64,000 nucleotides of DNA from Bacillota bacterium (GCA_023663285.1 JAMPHT010000010.1:1-64000), one strand, 5' to 3'. Numbered from the stretch's first letter, positions 9,177 to 17,566 are shown. Translations and numbers: made by a program. Notes: a model not told the origin generated them from the sequence alone.

Positions 9177-9839
9177 GTGACAGATATATTGATTGTGGAG
9201 GATAATAGGGAGCTGGCTGGCGTGCTCAGGGATTTCCTGCGGGCGGAGAATTACACGGTGTCCGTGGCGGAAAATGCGGGGAAAGCCCTGCAGCTGTATC
9301 AAAGCTACGGCGCAAGGCTTGTGGTGCTGGATATCATGCTGCCCGGCGGAGACGGATTTTCGATTTGTGAGAAGATTCGGGAGGACAGCGATACGCCCAT
9401 ACTGATCGTAAGCGCCAGGACCGACAAGGAGGATAAGCTTACGGGACTGAACCTGGGTGCGGATGATTACATTGAAAAGCCATACGACATTGACATTATG
9501 CTGGCGAAAATCGCCGGGATATTCAAGCGCCGTTACGCCCTTGACGAGCTGCGGGACGGGGATATCCGGATAGACAAGGTCAGCCGTACCGTGTACAAAA
9601 GCGATGTGCCAATCGAGCTGACGGCAAAGGAGTTCGACCTGCTTGTGCTGCTTTTGGAAAATAAGGGACGGACGCTCTCGAAGGAGTATATCTTTAACAG
9701 GATCTGGGGCAGCGACAGCTTTTCAGAGCCCCAGACCCTTACGGTCCACATAAAATGGCTGCGTCAGAAAATCGGGGAAAGTCCCGGAGCTCCCCGGAGG
9801 ATTCTGACGGTCTGGGGAGTGGGGTATAAATATCAGTGA
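9177..9839 (+). CDS. OmpR-family response regulator
   Basis: A 220-residue regulator. The receiver domain (1-115) has the acidic pair ED near residue 8, phosphorylation site Asp52 in VVLDIMLPGGDG, and Lys in EKPYD. The winged-helix DNA-binding domain (about 125-220) contains LTAKEFDLLVLLLENKG and ends GVGYKY. The start is GTG 9177, with AGAGGGGC upstream. Its stop overlaps the GTG of the kinase gene by 4 bp. It probably controls the upstream ABC genes, as in Bce-type systems, though no target site was identified. Confidence 0.93.
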   Translation: MTDILIVEDNRELAGVLRDFLRAENYTVSVAENAGKALQLYQSYGARLVVLDIMLPGGDGFSICEKIREDSDTPILIVSARTDKEDKLTGLNLGADDYIEKPYDIDIMLAKIAGIFKRRYALDELRDGDIRIDKVSRTVYKSDVPIELTAKEFDLLVLLLENKGRTLSKEYIFNRIWGSDSFSEPQTLTVHIKWLRQKIGESPGAPRRILTVWGVGYKYQ

Positions 9840-11230
9840 GGGCGTGGAGAAAAATGGCTGTGGCGGTCGCGGCGCTGACAGTTGTAATTTTTGCAGGGGC
9901 AAATCTTTTGTTATATCATCTGAAGGAGCCTGAAAGCGGCAGGCCCTACCGGGTGGAGGTGAATCGGATAGCGCTGCAGATAGAGCGGGGAGGGAGCGAA
10001 AGCGTGGATCTGTCGTCCTGCCGATATGTGAAGGCTGTGGTGGAGCAGGAAGTGCCGGTGAAGCAGGAAGCACCGGTGAAGCAGGAAGCATCGGTGGAGC
10101 AGGAAGCGTCGGTGGAGCAGGAAGCTCAGGCGGATCAGGAAGCTCAGGCGGAGCAGAGAGCCCAGGCGGCAGCCGGGAGCACGTTGGATTTGAAAGCTGC
10201 GGCAGAATCGACCGGGGAGTTCTACCGGGCCGACAGCGATTATATGATCCGGGAGATCGGCGGCAGGCTGTACCGATTTGATTATACGGCAAAGAACGGC
10301 ACAGAAAATGCAGGTCTAAACCTTATGGTAAACCTGATCCTGGCAGTGATGGCGGCGGTGGTTTTCGGCGTTTTATTCTATGTGCGGGAGAAAATACTGA
10401 AGCCCTTTGAACGTCTGGCGGATGTGCCCTGCGAGCTGGCAAAGGGCAATCTTACCCGGCCTGTTCAGGAAAGCAGGAACCGCTTCTTCGGGAGATTTTT
10501 GTGGGGGATCGATCTGCTTCGGGAAAATATGGAGCAGCAGAAGCGGCGTGAGCTGGAGCTGCAAAGAGAAAAGAAAACCCTGCTGTTGTCCCTGTCCCAC
10601 GATATCAAGACCCCTCTTTCCGTTATAAAATTATATGCCAGGGCATTGTCGGGAAATCTATATGCAGATAGGGAAAAACAGCGGGCGATCGCTGAAAGCA
10701 TTGACGAAAAGGCGGATGAGATAGAGGCTTATGTCTCCCGGATCGTCACCGCTTCAAGGGAGGATTTTTTGAGCCTTACGGTGGAGGACGGAGAGTTTTA
10801 TCTGGCGGACTTAGTGCGGGAGATCGCAGCATATTACGGTGAGAAGCTGGCTCTTGTGAAAACGGGATTTGTGGTAGGGAAATACAGCAACTGCCTGCTG
10901 TCCGGAGATTTGGACCGCAGCGTGGAGGTATTGCAGAACATAATCGAAAACGCCCTGAAATATGGCGACGGGAAGCGGATCGAGCTGTTGTTTCCCGACG
11001 CGGAGGAAGGGGTGCTTATCTCGGTGAAAAACAGCGGCTGCTCGATGGACAAAGAAAATCTGCCTCATATTTTTGAAAGCTTCTGGCGGGGGGCAAATTC
11101 CAGGGGGATCAGCGGCAGCGGGCTGGGCCTGTATATCTGCAGGCAGCTTATGCACAAAATGGGTGGGGAAATATTTGCGCAGATCGAAGGTGACTGCGCT
11201 GTGGTGACCGTGGTGTTTGGAAGGGCGTGA
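9836..11230 (+). CDS. Sensor histidine kinase with repeat-bearing outer loop
   Basis: A 464-residue membrane kinase. TM1 is at about 5-24, an extracellular loop runs to about 160, TM2 is at about 163-185, followed by a HAMP-like region, HisKA with His255 in SLSHDIKTPLS, and an ATPase domain with N-box NIIENALKYG and G-box GSGLGLYICRQ. The start is GTG 9836, overlapping the regulator stop. The outer loop holds seven 6-residue repeats of the type VEQEAS (about residues 69-110). Bce-type kinases usually have almost no outer loop, so this one may sense its signal directly. The repeat number is probably variable between strains. Confidence 0.9.
   Translation: MRAWRKMAVAVAALTVVIFAGANLLLYHLKEPESGRPYRVEVNRIALQIERGGSESVDLSSCRYVKAVVEQEVPVKQEAPVKQEASVEQEASVEQEAQADQEAQAEQRAQAAAGSTLDLKAAAESTGEFYRADSDYMIREIGGRLYRFDYTAKNGTENAGLNLMVNLILAVMAAVVFGVLFYVREKILKPFERLADVPCELAKGNLTRPVQESRNRFFGRFLWGIDLLRENMEQQKRRELELQREKKTLLLSLSHDIKTPLSVIKLYARALSGNLYADREKQRAIAESIDEKADEIEAYVSRIVTASREDFLSLTVEDGEFYLADLVREIAAYYGEKLALVKTGFVVGKYSNCLLSGDLDRSVEVLQNIIENALKYGDGKRIELLFPDAEEGVLISVKNSGCSMDKENLPHIFESFWRGANSRGISGSGLGLYICRQLMHKMGGEIFAQIEGDCAVVTVVFGRA
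10039..10164 (+). repeat. 18-bp in-frame tandem repeat, 7 copies
   Basis: Seven units of 18 bp encode [VA][EKD]Q[ER][AV][PSQ] in the extracellular loop of the histidine kinase. The period keeps the reading frame, so copy-number change would lengthen or shorten the loop without killing the gene. A second 18-bp repeat of seven copies occurs at 21592-21717 in an unrelated gene. Confidence 0.85.
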
Positions 11231-11303
11231 TTTCATAATTGCCGCCGAATCTACATTAAAGAAATTTGATGAAAAAATTTATAAAATATTAACAATTCGG
11301 TTG

Positions 11304-11332
11304 TTGAATATTTGTATTATTATGGATATAAT
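11304..11332 (+). promoter_or_regulatory. Promoter of type III TA operon
   Basis: TTGAAT (11304-11309), 17-bp spacer, TATAAT (11327-11332). Transcription would begin near 11339, about 30 nt before the first antitoxin repeat. Confidence 0.8.
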
Positions 11333-11368
11333 CTTATTAAGAAATCTTAATGGTTTCTTCATCACAAA

Positions 11369-11480
11369 ATGAGTCCTGTGACTGTTCCGACAGGACGGTA
11401 AAATAAAAGTGACAGAGCGATGAGTTGAGTGACGGTTCTGACTCAACGGTAAAATAAAAGTGACCGTGTGATGAGAGATA
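11369..11480 (+). ncRNA. Type III antitoxin RNA, 2.1 pseudoknot repeats
   Basis: Two 51-nt units start with ATGAG at 11369 and 11420; a third ATGAG begins at 11471. Each unit has a 6-bp stem (11374-11379/11390-11395; 11425-11430/11441-11446) enclosing a loop GAC[TG]GTTC[CT]G, then the invariant CGGTAAAATAAAAGTGAC. Three of the six stem pairs differ between units, yet pairing is kept. The loop CTGTT (11382-11386) can pair with GACAG (11411-11415); in unit 2 the loop CGGTT (11433-11437) pairs with GACCG (11462-11466), again with a compensating change. This is an H-type pseudoknot, as in ToxI/CptI antitoxins, which the toxin cuts from the precursor and which then inhibits it. Confidence 0.85.
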
Positions 11481-11482
11481 GT

Positions 11483-11508
11483 GGGAGGGCATCTGCTCTC
11501 CCCTTTTT
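11483..11508 (+). terminator. Attenuating terminator between antitoxin RNA and toxin gene
   Basis: GGGAGGGC (11483-11490), loop ATCT, GCTCTCCC (11495-11502), then CTTTTT. In type III loci a leaky terminator here keeps the RNA in excess over the toxin message. The ribosome site AAGGAGA follows at 11512-11518. Confidence 0.85.
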
Positions 11509-11522
11509 ACTAAGGAGACGGT

Positions 11523-12044
11523 ATGCATTCTGAGGAAGATTCTTTTGATTATCAGGTCTTAAATTTGTCCCAGCAATTCTATGATGATTATCCAAATCCG
11601 CCATATCAAGAGATAGTAAGAAAAAGTGGCAGACCGTATAGTTGTTTATTGATACAATCGCATTATGGGTATTTTATATGTATTCCGTACAGAAGCCATA
11701 TTAATCATAAATATGCATATAGATTTAAATACAGTGTCCGTTCTAAAAAGGTAAAGTCCGGTTTGGATTACAGTAAGATCGTAATAATTGCTGACAGTAA
11801 ATATATCGGAGATAGTAATGCTATTGTGGATAAGGATGAATATGACGAAACAAGAGATAACATAAATTATATAAAGATGGATGCGCAGAAATATATTGAT
11901 GATTATGTCGATTTCATGATGAAAAAACTGGCGAAGTATGATGCAAGAAAATTTGCCAGGATATATCAATATTCAACTTTAAAATATTTTCATAACGAAC
12001 TGGGAATTACGAGAGATAAAGATGTCAAAAGCATTTCAGAATAA
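11523..12044 (+). CDS. Type III TA endoribonuclease toxin (ToxN/CptN/TenpN superfamily)
   Basis: A 173-residue basic, aromatic-rich protein. The segment FYDDYPNPPYQEIVRK, then RPYSCLLIQSHYGYFICIPYRS and INHKYAYRFK, then SGLDYSKIVII, fits the compact beta-barrel fold of type III toxins, in which the N-terminal strand region and the Y-K/R-rich segment form the RNA site. The gene follows the pseudoknot repeats and terminator, with ribosome site AAGGAGA 6 bases before ATG. I favour the TenpN or CptN branch over ToxN proper, from memory of these sequences. The toxin would cut cellular RNA when the short-lived RNA antitoxin is lost, for example on phage infection. Its AT-rich codon use differs from its neighbours. 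Confidence 0.8.
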   Translation: MHSEEDSFDYQVLNLSQQFYDDYPNPPYQEIVRKSGRPYSCLLIQSHYGYFICIPYRSHINHKYAYRFKYSVRSKKVKSGLDYSKIVIIADSKYIGDSNAIVDKDEYDETRDNINYIKMDAQKYIDDYVDFMMKKLAKYDARKFARIYQYSTLKYFHNELGITRDKDVKSISE

Positions 12045-12090
12045 TATTGCGGAAGCGGGCTTGTGCAGATAAAAATGCAGAAATGTAAAC

Positions 12091-12099
12091 GCAAGGAAC
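12091..12099 (+). repeat. Target-site duplication of IS, left copy
   Basis: GCAAGGAAC at 12091-12099 is repeated exactly at 13727-13735, directly outside the IS ends. A 9-bp duplication fits the IS4 family. Confidence 0.75.
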
Positions 12100-12125
12100 T
12101 TTGAGTTTCCCCATTTTTTGAAGCA

Positions 12126-13397
12126 TCATGGCCCACAGTCAGCTATTTTAAAGTATTCAAACAGCTGTTGTGATTTGACTTTTTGTGGCAAGAAACCACT
12201 GATTCCCGAACGGCTCATGGACAACGCCCTTTCCGGCGCATAACCCATTGCGTAAAAAATAAATTTTGGCATCTCATATATCCTTCTGGAACATTCCTTT
12301 GATTCTGCAAGGAAAATGCTCTCTTCGTGTACTGCCGTGGTCAGACCGATGTATCCGACTGCCAGGGCCACGAACAGGTCCAGGTTTCGGATAGACTGTA
12401 AAGACATGACCCTCAGATCTTCTAATTCAAACTGCTGTTTCTTGAACCTGAAATATTCCTCTATCCGCCATCTGAGCAGATATACCCTGGTGATGATGTG
12501 GCACAGCCTTTTCTTCTCCTGTATTTTCAGGTTCGAGAGCAGAAGCATGGGCTCTGCCCCAAACCCGTATACCACCGTCAGCACCAACTCCTTTGAGGGA
12601 AACTCACAGAGCCTTATGGGGATGCAGCTCATTTTACACTGAATGGCTTTGCCACTTTTATCCTTAAGATCCATGCGATAGTTCCCCTTATACTGCGATG
12701 CCACATCCATGATGTTGCAGGTTTTCCCGTTATAGATGACGTTACGGTTCTTCTTTGCACGGATGACAAAGCGCTCTCCCTGCTTTAGAAAATAACGGTA
12801 ATAGTCATTGGCGTCAAACCCGCGGTCAAGGGTGCGGACACATTTAGGCGTGAAGTGTTTGGATAAGGCTTCCAGACAGCACAGGTTTTCGTGGGTCTCG
12901 CTGACGAATCCCTTTTCTGCCGCCGAAAACACTTTCTCATAAACAGGGAGCGGCATCTTCCCTCTTTCAGACAGCACCGCCGCTTCAATGGTAAAATATC
13001 CCTGTGTGATCTCACCGGTGCTGCTGTCCCTTATTTCAGAAAGCGCTTCCAACTTTCTGCCGGCCGGTTTGGCGATGTCTGAGTTGTCAATGATAATGAC
13101 GGCATAATCATCTTTCATATGGCCTTTTACCTGGTCGAGGTAATTCTTCATGATGAGATCCTTATCCTCAAAAGCGTTCAGATTCCTTGACAGGCGGTCT
13201 ATCGTTTTCTTCAAGGTGATGCTTTCTTTCAGGGAGCGTGCGATTTCGCTCAGGTGCACTTTATTCCCGGCAAGGATGCCATAAACCATCCGGTGGACGA
13301 ATTTCATCTGCGGACGTTTTAAACCCTTAGAAATCTTTGTGAAAAAATTTGCAAAATCTCTTTTGATTTCATACCCAAGTCTGTTATAATCAATCAT
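12126..13397 (-). CDS. IS4-family DDE transposase
   Basis: A 423-residue transposase with the expected catalytic triad: Asp104 or Asp107 in IIIDNSDIAKP, Asp191 in TLDRGFDAND, and Glu313 in LLRWRIEEYFRFKK, the YREK-like signature of IS4 proteins. The frame is open further upstream to 13466, but ATG 13397 is preferred because AAAGGAG lies 10 bases before it. The reading frame is complete and uninterrupted, so the element may be active. It cuts and pastes the IS through its terminal repeats. Confidence 0.9.
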   Translation of the reverse strand: MIDYNRLGYEIKRDFANFFTKISKGLKRPQMKFVHRMVYGILAGNKVHLSEIARSLKESITLKKTIDRLSRNLNAFEDKDLIMKNYLDQVKGHMKDDYAVIIIDNSDIAKPAGRKLEALSEIRDSSTGEITQGYFTIEAAVLSERGKMPLPVYEKVFSAAEKGFVSETHENLCCLEALSKHFTPKCVRTLDRGFDANDYYRYFLKQGERFVIRAKKNRNVIYNGKTCNIMDVASQYKGNYRMDLKDKSGKAIQCKMSCIPIRLCEFPSKELVLTVVYGFGAEPMLLLSNLKIQEKKRLCHIITRVYLLRWRIEEYFRFKKQQFELEDLRVMSLQSIRNLDLFVALAVGYIGLTTAVHEESIFLAESKECSRRIYEMPKFIFYAMGYAPERALSMSRSGISGFLPQKVKSQQLFEYFKIADCGP

Positions 13398-13517
13398 GCA
13401 AAAACACTCCTTTGTTTGGTTATTTTGTGGCGATTTAATTATAACAAAGATCCAGTGTTTTTGCATTTTTATTTTATGTTAGAAAGGATAAAAAACCATC
13501 ATTTTGCATCAGGAAGT

Positions 13518-13665
13518 TTCCACGGGATAGGTGCCTTGTGAGGCATTAGAGCGATGTGGAGTCGAGACCCTTGGCGACGCGAACCCTCTGGTGAGCGTTG
13601 CCAATGCATGGGGCTCGGCGCAACGACTATCGCGGCTGCCGAACAAGACACCTATCCCGTGGGAA
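13518..13665. other. Structured GC-rich segment inside the IS (possible RNA element)
   Basis: The outer arms TTCCACGGGATAGGTG (13518-13533) and its near-perfect complement (13649-13665), extended by CTTGT/ACAAG, enclose about 110 bp with further internal stems such as GGCGACGC/GCGTTGCC. It contains no credible ORF and is more GC-rich than the rest of the IS. If transcribed on the minus strand it would lie in the leader of the transposase message. It may be a regulatory leader, a non-coding passenger RNA, or a nested small element. I do not recognise the family. Confidence 0.5.
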
Positions 13666-13726
13666 TTTCTGTCACTTGCACCTAGCCAAGCACGATAAGG
13701 ACTCCTGAAAAAATGGGGAAACTGAA

Positions 13727-13735
13727 GCAAGGAAC
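13727..13735 (+). repeat. Target-site duplication of IS, right copy
   Basis: The exact copy of GCAAGGAAC found at 12091-12099. It ends only 3 bp before the -35 box of the next promoter. Confidence 0.75.
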
Positions 13736-13738
13736 ATA

Positions 13739-13767
13739 TTGTCAAATAATCCCGTCTGCGCTATAAT
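13739..13767 (+). promoter_or_regulatory. Promoter of GGDEF-EAL gene
   Basis: TTGTCA (13739-13744), 17-bp spacer, TATAAT (13762-13767). The IS has landed just upstream without breaking it, but it removes or displaces any upstream control sites. Confidence 0.7.
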
Positions 13768-13800
13768 AACGCTGATAGTTGATTTATGAGGGGTGGAAAT

Positions 13801-16098
13801 ATGTTCCAGACATTTGTGATCCTGCTGATCTTATTGATCATGAGCATGGTCGTGTGCATTGCGGTCTCAGGGAAAAGGGAGGTACAAAACCGCCGCAATG
13901 TGGTGCATCTGATATGGACAGCTATTATAACGGCAGTGTGCTACACAGCGTTTATCCTGGTCCCCATGGGGCATTACAGGCTGGCGGTATTTCTGGACGG
14001 GCTTTATTATCTGTCTACGGACTGGCTGGTGGTATATCTGCTGTTGTTTTCCGTGGCCTACACCCAGGTGGGACCGCCTTCCACGCTGCCCAGACGCATT
14101 ATCGGTATGCTGGCGGGGCTGGATTCCATATCGCTGATCGTCAATACCTTCACCCGCCATATGTTTGAACTGGAAGCTGCGGCAAGTGATACACTGCAGC
14201 TGAGCTACTGGAGGGTACACCTGAAGCCGGCCCATTTTGTACATCGTCTTTTTGTGTATGCCATCGTGGTGTATATTCTGGTCATCCTTACATACCGCCT
14301 TGTGAAAGCACCCTCCATGTATAAAAAGAGATATGCGGGGATACTGGGACAGCTGATAGGCGTGGCAGGTTTGAATGTCATGTGTTCCGTTATGAATGCA
14401 AAATTTGATTATTCCGTTATTTTATATGCGTCCATGGCGATTTCCATATGCTATTTTACTTTGTATGCGTCGCCGAAGGTATTGCTGGAGAAGATGCATT
14501 CTACCATCATCGGAGATTCGGTGATCGGCTTTATCGCCTATGACAATAACGGAAGATGCATCGGTATGAATGACGTTGCGGCGAAATTTTTCCCCGATTC
14601 TTCCAATCTGCATGAGGCGGCGGAAAAATACCTGGCAGGCTGGGAAGCGGAGCACGAGGGGAGCGACGAAAGGATCATGTGCGAGGAACGGACGCATCTT
14701 CGGAACAACGAGAAGATGTACATTTATGCCACCTATCAGATATTCACGGATAAAAAGGACAGAAAACAGGGAAGCTGTTTTCAGTTTGAGGATCGCACGG
14801 AGGTGGTCAGGAAATATAAGGAAGAACAGTATCGCGCTACTCATGATGTGCTGACCGGGCTGCTGAACAGAAATGCCTTTGAGGAGGCGGCAGGGAAAAT
14901 GCTTGCGGAGAGCAAGGAGCCTTATTATATGGTCTGCTCTAATATCAAGGATTTCAAGCTGGTCAACGAGCTCTATGGCGCGGATGTGGGAGATAAGCTG
15001 CTGATCGCCCAGGCGGAAATGATTGGCAGCGCCCTGGATGATAAGACAGTCGCCGCCCGTATCTTTGCGGACAAGTTCTGTATGCTGATGCCCAGAGAAA
15101 GGTTTCATGAGGAAGAGGTCTATGCACTGATAGAAGCCCTTCGGAAGTTGGATCTGGTGAGTTCCTTCAAGCTGCATTATTACATCGGCATCTATGAGAT
15201 CGGGGATGTGACGGAGCCGGTATGGACCATGTATGACAAGGCAATCCTGGCAATTGATACCATGCGGGGCAATTACGGGCAGTCCATCTGTTTTTATGAG
15301 GATAAGCTGCTGGAGCACATCATGAAGGAGAAAGAGGTGCTGGGGGATTTTGATGACGCCATAGCGGAAAAGCAGTTCAAGATGTTCCTGCAGCCACAGA
15401 TCGCCAATGACAACAGTATTGTGGGGGCGGAAGCCCTGGTGCGCTGGATCCACCCCGAAAAGGGCATGGTCAGCCCCGGATTGTTCATTCCCACGCTGGA
15501 AAAAGCGGGTCTGATCCATAAACTGGATCTGTATATGTGGGAGAGCGCGGCTAAGAAGCTGGAGGAATGGAAGAAAAAGGGTATGGAAAAATATTCCATC
15601 TCCGTAAATATATCCACAAAGGATTTTTATTATCTGGACATCTGTGATACTTTCCGAAGCCTTGCGGAAAAATATGATTATGATGTGAAGAAGCTGAAGC
15701 TGGAGATCACGGAGTCTGCATTGATGGAAAATATACAGGAGAACATGAAAACTCTGGACGGGCTCCATGCTTTGGGTTATGAGATCGAGATCGATGATTT
15801 TGGCAGCGGCTATTCCTCCCTGGGGATGCTGAAGGATATCCATGCGGATATATTGAAGATCGATATGATCTTCCTGCAGGAAACGGAGAATGTGAAGCGG
15901 AGCACCACGATCCTGAAAAATATCATCACCATGTCCAAGGAACTGGGTATGCCGGTGATAACGGAAGGCGTGGAGACAAAGGAGCAGGTGGATTTCCTGA
16001 TGCAGGTGGGCTGCGATATGTTCCAGGGTTTCTATTTTGCAAAGCCCATGCAGGTGGAGCAATTCGAGACACAGTATATTGCGGCGCAGGCCGTATGA
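13801..16098 (+). CDS. Membrane c-di-GMP phosphodiesterase with degenerate GGDEF
   Basis: A 765-residue protein. About seven N-terminal membrane helices (residues 3-225) resemble a 7TM sensor, followed by a PAS-like segment, a GGDEF-fold domain (about 345-510) and an EAL domain (about 520-760). The GGDEF signature is replaced by FADKF, so cyclase activity is unlikely. The EAL domain keeps EALVRW, the DDFGSGYSS loop, KID, and EGVE, so it should hydrolyse c-di-GMP to pGpG. ATG 13801 is preferred over ATG 13786 because the ribosome site GAGGGGTGG lies between them. It would respond to an external or membrane signal. Expression may be altered by the IS directly upstream. Confidence 0.88.
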   Translation: MFQTFVILLILLIMSMVVCIAVSGKREVQNRRNVVHLIWTAIITAVCYTAFILVPMGHYRLAVFLDGLYYLSTDWLVVYLLLFSVAYTQVGPPSTLPRRIIGMLAGLDSISLIVNTFTRHMFELEAAASDTLQLSYWRVHLKPAHFVHRLFVYAIVVYILVILTYRLVKAPSMYKKRYAGILGQLIGVAGLNVMCSVMNAKFDYSVILYASMAISICYFTLYASPKVLLEKMHSTIIGDSVIGFIAYDNNGRCIGMNDVAAKFFPDSSNLHEAAEKYLAGWEAEHEGSDERIMCEERTHLRNNEKMYIYATYQIFTDKKDRKQGSCFQFEDRTEVVRKYKEEQYRATHDVLTGLLNRNAFEEAAGKMLAESKEPYYMVCSNIKDFKLVNELYGADVGDKLLIAQAEMIGSALDDKTVAARIFADKFCMLMPRERFHEEEVYALIEALRKLDLVSSFKLHYYIGIYEIGDVTEPVWTMYDKAILAIDTMRGNYGQSICFYEDKLLEHIMKEKEVLGDFDDAIAEKQFKMFLQPQIANDNSIVGAEALVRWIHPEKGMVSPGLFIPTLEKAGLIHKLDLYMWESAAKKLEEWKKKGMEKYSISVNISTKDFYYLDICDTFRSLAEKYDYDVKKLKLEITESALMENIQENMKTLDGLHALGYEIEIDDFGSGYSSLGMLKDIHADILKIDMIFLQETENVKRSTTILKNIITMSKELGMPVITEGVETKEQVDFLMQVGCDMFQGFYFAKPMQVEQFETQYIAAQAV

Positions 16099-16258
16099 TC
16101 TATTCCCGCAGCAACGAGGAAATATCCATGCTGCATCTGGGATGTTGACTTATTTCCGCGTTATAAAACATTGACAGTAGTTAAGTGCTGCCGGAAGGTT
16201 GATCTTACCGGAAGGCGGAGGAATGAAAGAGCAGCTAAAAAATGAATTTACAAATCAC

Positions 16259-16278
16259 AGAAAGGTATGGTTATTGAT
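16259..16278 (+). promoter_or_regulatory. GGAAAGG-type 5' leader, copy 2 (hisS)
   Basis: AGAAAGGTATGG begins at 16259, and the chosen ATG (16279) is 14 bases after the last G of the AAAGG core, as in the other four copies. The inner ATG at 16267 is in frame here and would add four residues. Confidence 0.5.
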
Positions 16279-17541
16279 ATGACGCTTAGTAAAAAGCCTG
16301 TGACGGGCATGAAGGATATATTGCCGGAGGAGATGGAGATCCGTAACTACGTGATGGAGGTCATCCGGGATACTTACGGCAGATTCGGATTTACATCCAT
16401 AGAGACGCCCTGCGTGGAGAACATTGCCAACCTGACAAGCAAGCAGGGCGGCGACAATGAAAAGCTGATCTTTAAGATACTGAAGCGGGGCGAGAAGCTG
16501 AATGTGGCGGAGGCATCAGCCGAGGAGGATGTGGTGGACAGCGGGCTGCGCTATGATCTGACGGTGCCGCTGGTGCGCTATTATTCCAACAATGCGGCCA
16601 ATCTGCCCTCTCCCTTCAAGGCGCTGCAGATGGGGAGCGTATGGCGGGCGGACCGTCCTCAGCGCGGGCGGTTCCGGCAGTTTATGCAGTGCGATATCGA
16701 CATCCTGGGTGAACCCTCCAACTTAGCGGAGATCGAGCTGATCCTGGCCACCACCACAACCATCGGCAGACTGGGCTTCAACGATTTCAGGATCCGCATC
16801 AACGACAGGCGGATCTTAAAGGCTATGGCGGCCTATGCCGGTTTCCCGGAGGAAGCTTATGAAAGCGTTTTTATCACCCTGGACAAGATGGACAAGATAG
16901 GCGTTGACGGTGTGGCAAGGGAGTTGGCGGAGGCAGGGTATTCCGAGACGGTGTGCAAAAAATATATGGATCTGTTCGTGGAAATCGAGGAAGCGGACGA
17001 CGGCGTGGAATATGTAAGGGAAAAACTCTCCGGCTGCATCGACGGGGAGGTATTGGACTCCTTTGCCGAGATCCTGGACGGTGTGCGGGCCACCAAGGAG
17101 GATACCTTTGAATTGGTGTTCGATCCCACGCTGGTGCGCGGTATGAGCTATTATACCGGTACTATTTTTGAGATCTCCATGCCACAGTTTGGCGGCGCCT
17201 GCGGCGGAGGCGGGAGATATGATAAGATGGTGGGGAAATTCACGGGAAGCGATGTTCCGGCCTGCGGCTTTTCCATCGGCTTTGAGCGAATCGTGATGCT
17301 GCTGCTGGAAAGTGGCTTCAAGATTCCGAACAGGCCGAAAAGACAAGCATATCTGATCGAAAAGGGCGTGGCAGGGGAGCGGCTGTGCGAGATCATCAAA
17401 AAAGCCCAGGAGGCCCGCAGGGATGGCACGCAGGTACTGGTGGTCCGGATGAACAAGAATAAGAAGTTCCAGAAGGATCAGCTGACAGAGGATGGCTACG
17501 AAGAATTTGAAGAGTTTTACAAGGATCCGTTAAAAAAATAA
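16279..17541 (+). CDS. hisS: Histidyl-tRNA synthetase
   Basis: A 421-residue class II synthetase that charges tRNA-His with histidine in the cytoplasm. Visible family features are GMKDILPEE near the start, motif 2 around FRQFMQCDIDILG, the histidine-binding region RGMSYYTGTIFE, the glycine-rich GGACGGGGRYDKM, motif 3 in GFSIGFERIVMLL, and a short C-terminal anticodon-binding domain. HisZ-type regulatory subunits lack parts of these motifs, so HisS is the better call. ATG 16279 is chosen by comparison of the shared leader. No T-box is visible upstream. A GNAT gene and aspS follow closely, and hisS-aspS adjacency is common in Firmicutes. Confidence 0.93.
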   Translation: MTLSKKPVTGMKDILPEEMEIRNYVMEVIRDTYGRFGFTSIETPCVENIANLTSKQGGDNEKLIFKILKRGEKLNVAEASAEEDVVDSGLRYDLTVPLVRYYSNNAANLPSPFKALQMGSVWRADRPQRGRFRQFMQCDIDILGEPSNLAEIELILATTTTIGRLGFNDFRIRINDRRILKAMAAYAGFPEEAYESVFITLDKMDKIGVDGVARELAEAGYSETVCKKYMDLFVEIEEADDGVEYVREKLSGCIDGEVLDSFAEILDGVRATKEDTFELVFDPTLVRGMSYYTGTIFEISMPQFGGACGGGGRYDKMVGKFTGSDVPACGFSIGFERIVMLLLESGFKIPNRPKRQAYLIEKGVAGERLCEIIKKAQEARRDGTQVLVVRMNKNKKFQKDQLTEDGYEEFEEFYKDPLKK

Positions 17542-17566
17542 GGTATGGATACAGGGGAAGGGATGC

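Larger units (their letters stand above)
12100..13726 (-). mobile_element. IS4-family insertion sequence, about 1.63 kb
   Basis: The ends carry the inverted repeat AGTTTCCCCATTTTTT (12104-12119) and its complement at 13708-13723, and each side is flanked by the 9-bp direct repeat GCAAGGAAC. It holds one intact transposase gene on the minus strand and, uncommonly, a roughly 150-bp structured segment between the transposase start and the right end. Intact ends, intact gene and perfect duplication suggest a recent insertion. The target was the intergenic space between the type III toxin gene and the promoter of the GGDEF-EAL gene. Confidence 0.85.

Noticed and set aside
11369..11480. Repeats as IS21-type terminal repeats
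   Set aside because: No IS21 genes are nearby, and the repeats show compensating pair changes and a promoter-terminator-toxin context that fit an RNA antitoxin.
14422..16062. Long antisense ORF of 546 codons opposite the GGDEF-EAL gene
   Set aside because: It mirrors the codon pattern of the true gene and has no recognisable domain or ribosome site.
16099..16278. T-box leader for hisS
   Set aside because: No specifier stem and no T-box sequence of the GGTGGNACCGCG type were found.
16279..17541. HisZ, the regulatory subunit of histidine synthesis
   Set aside because: All HisRS motifs including the histidine-binding and C-terminal regions are present, and no his biosynthesis genes are near.
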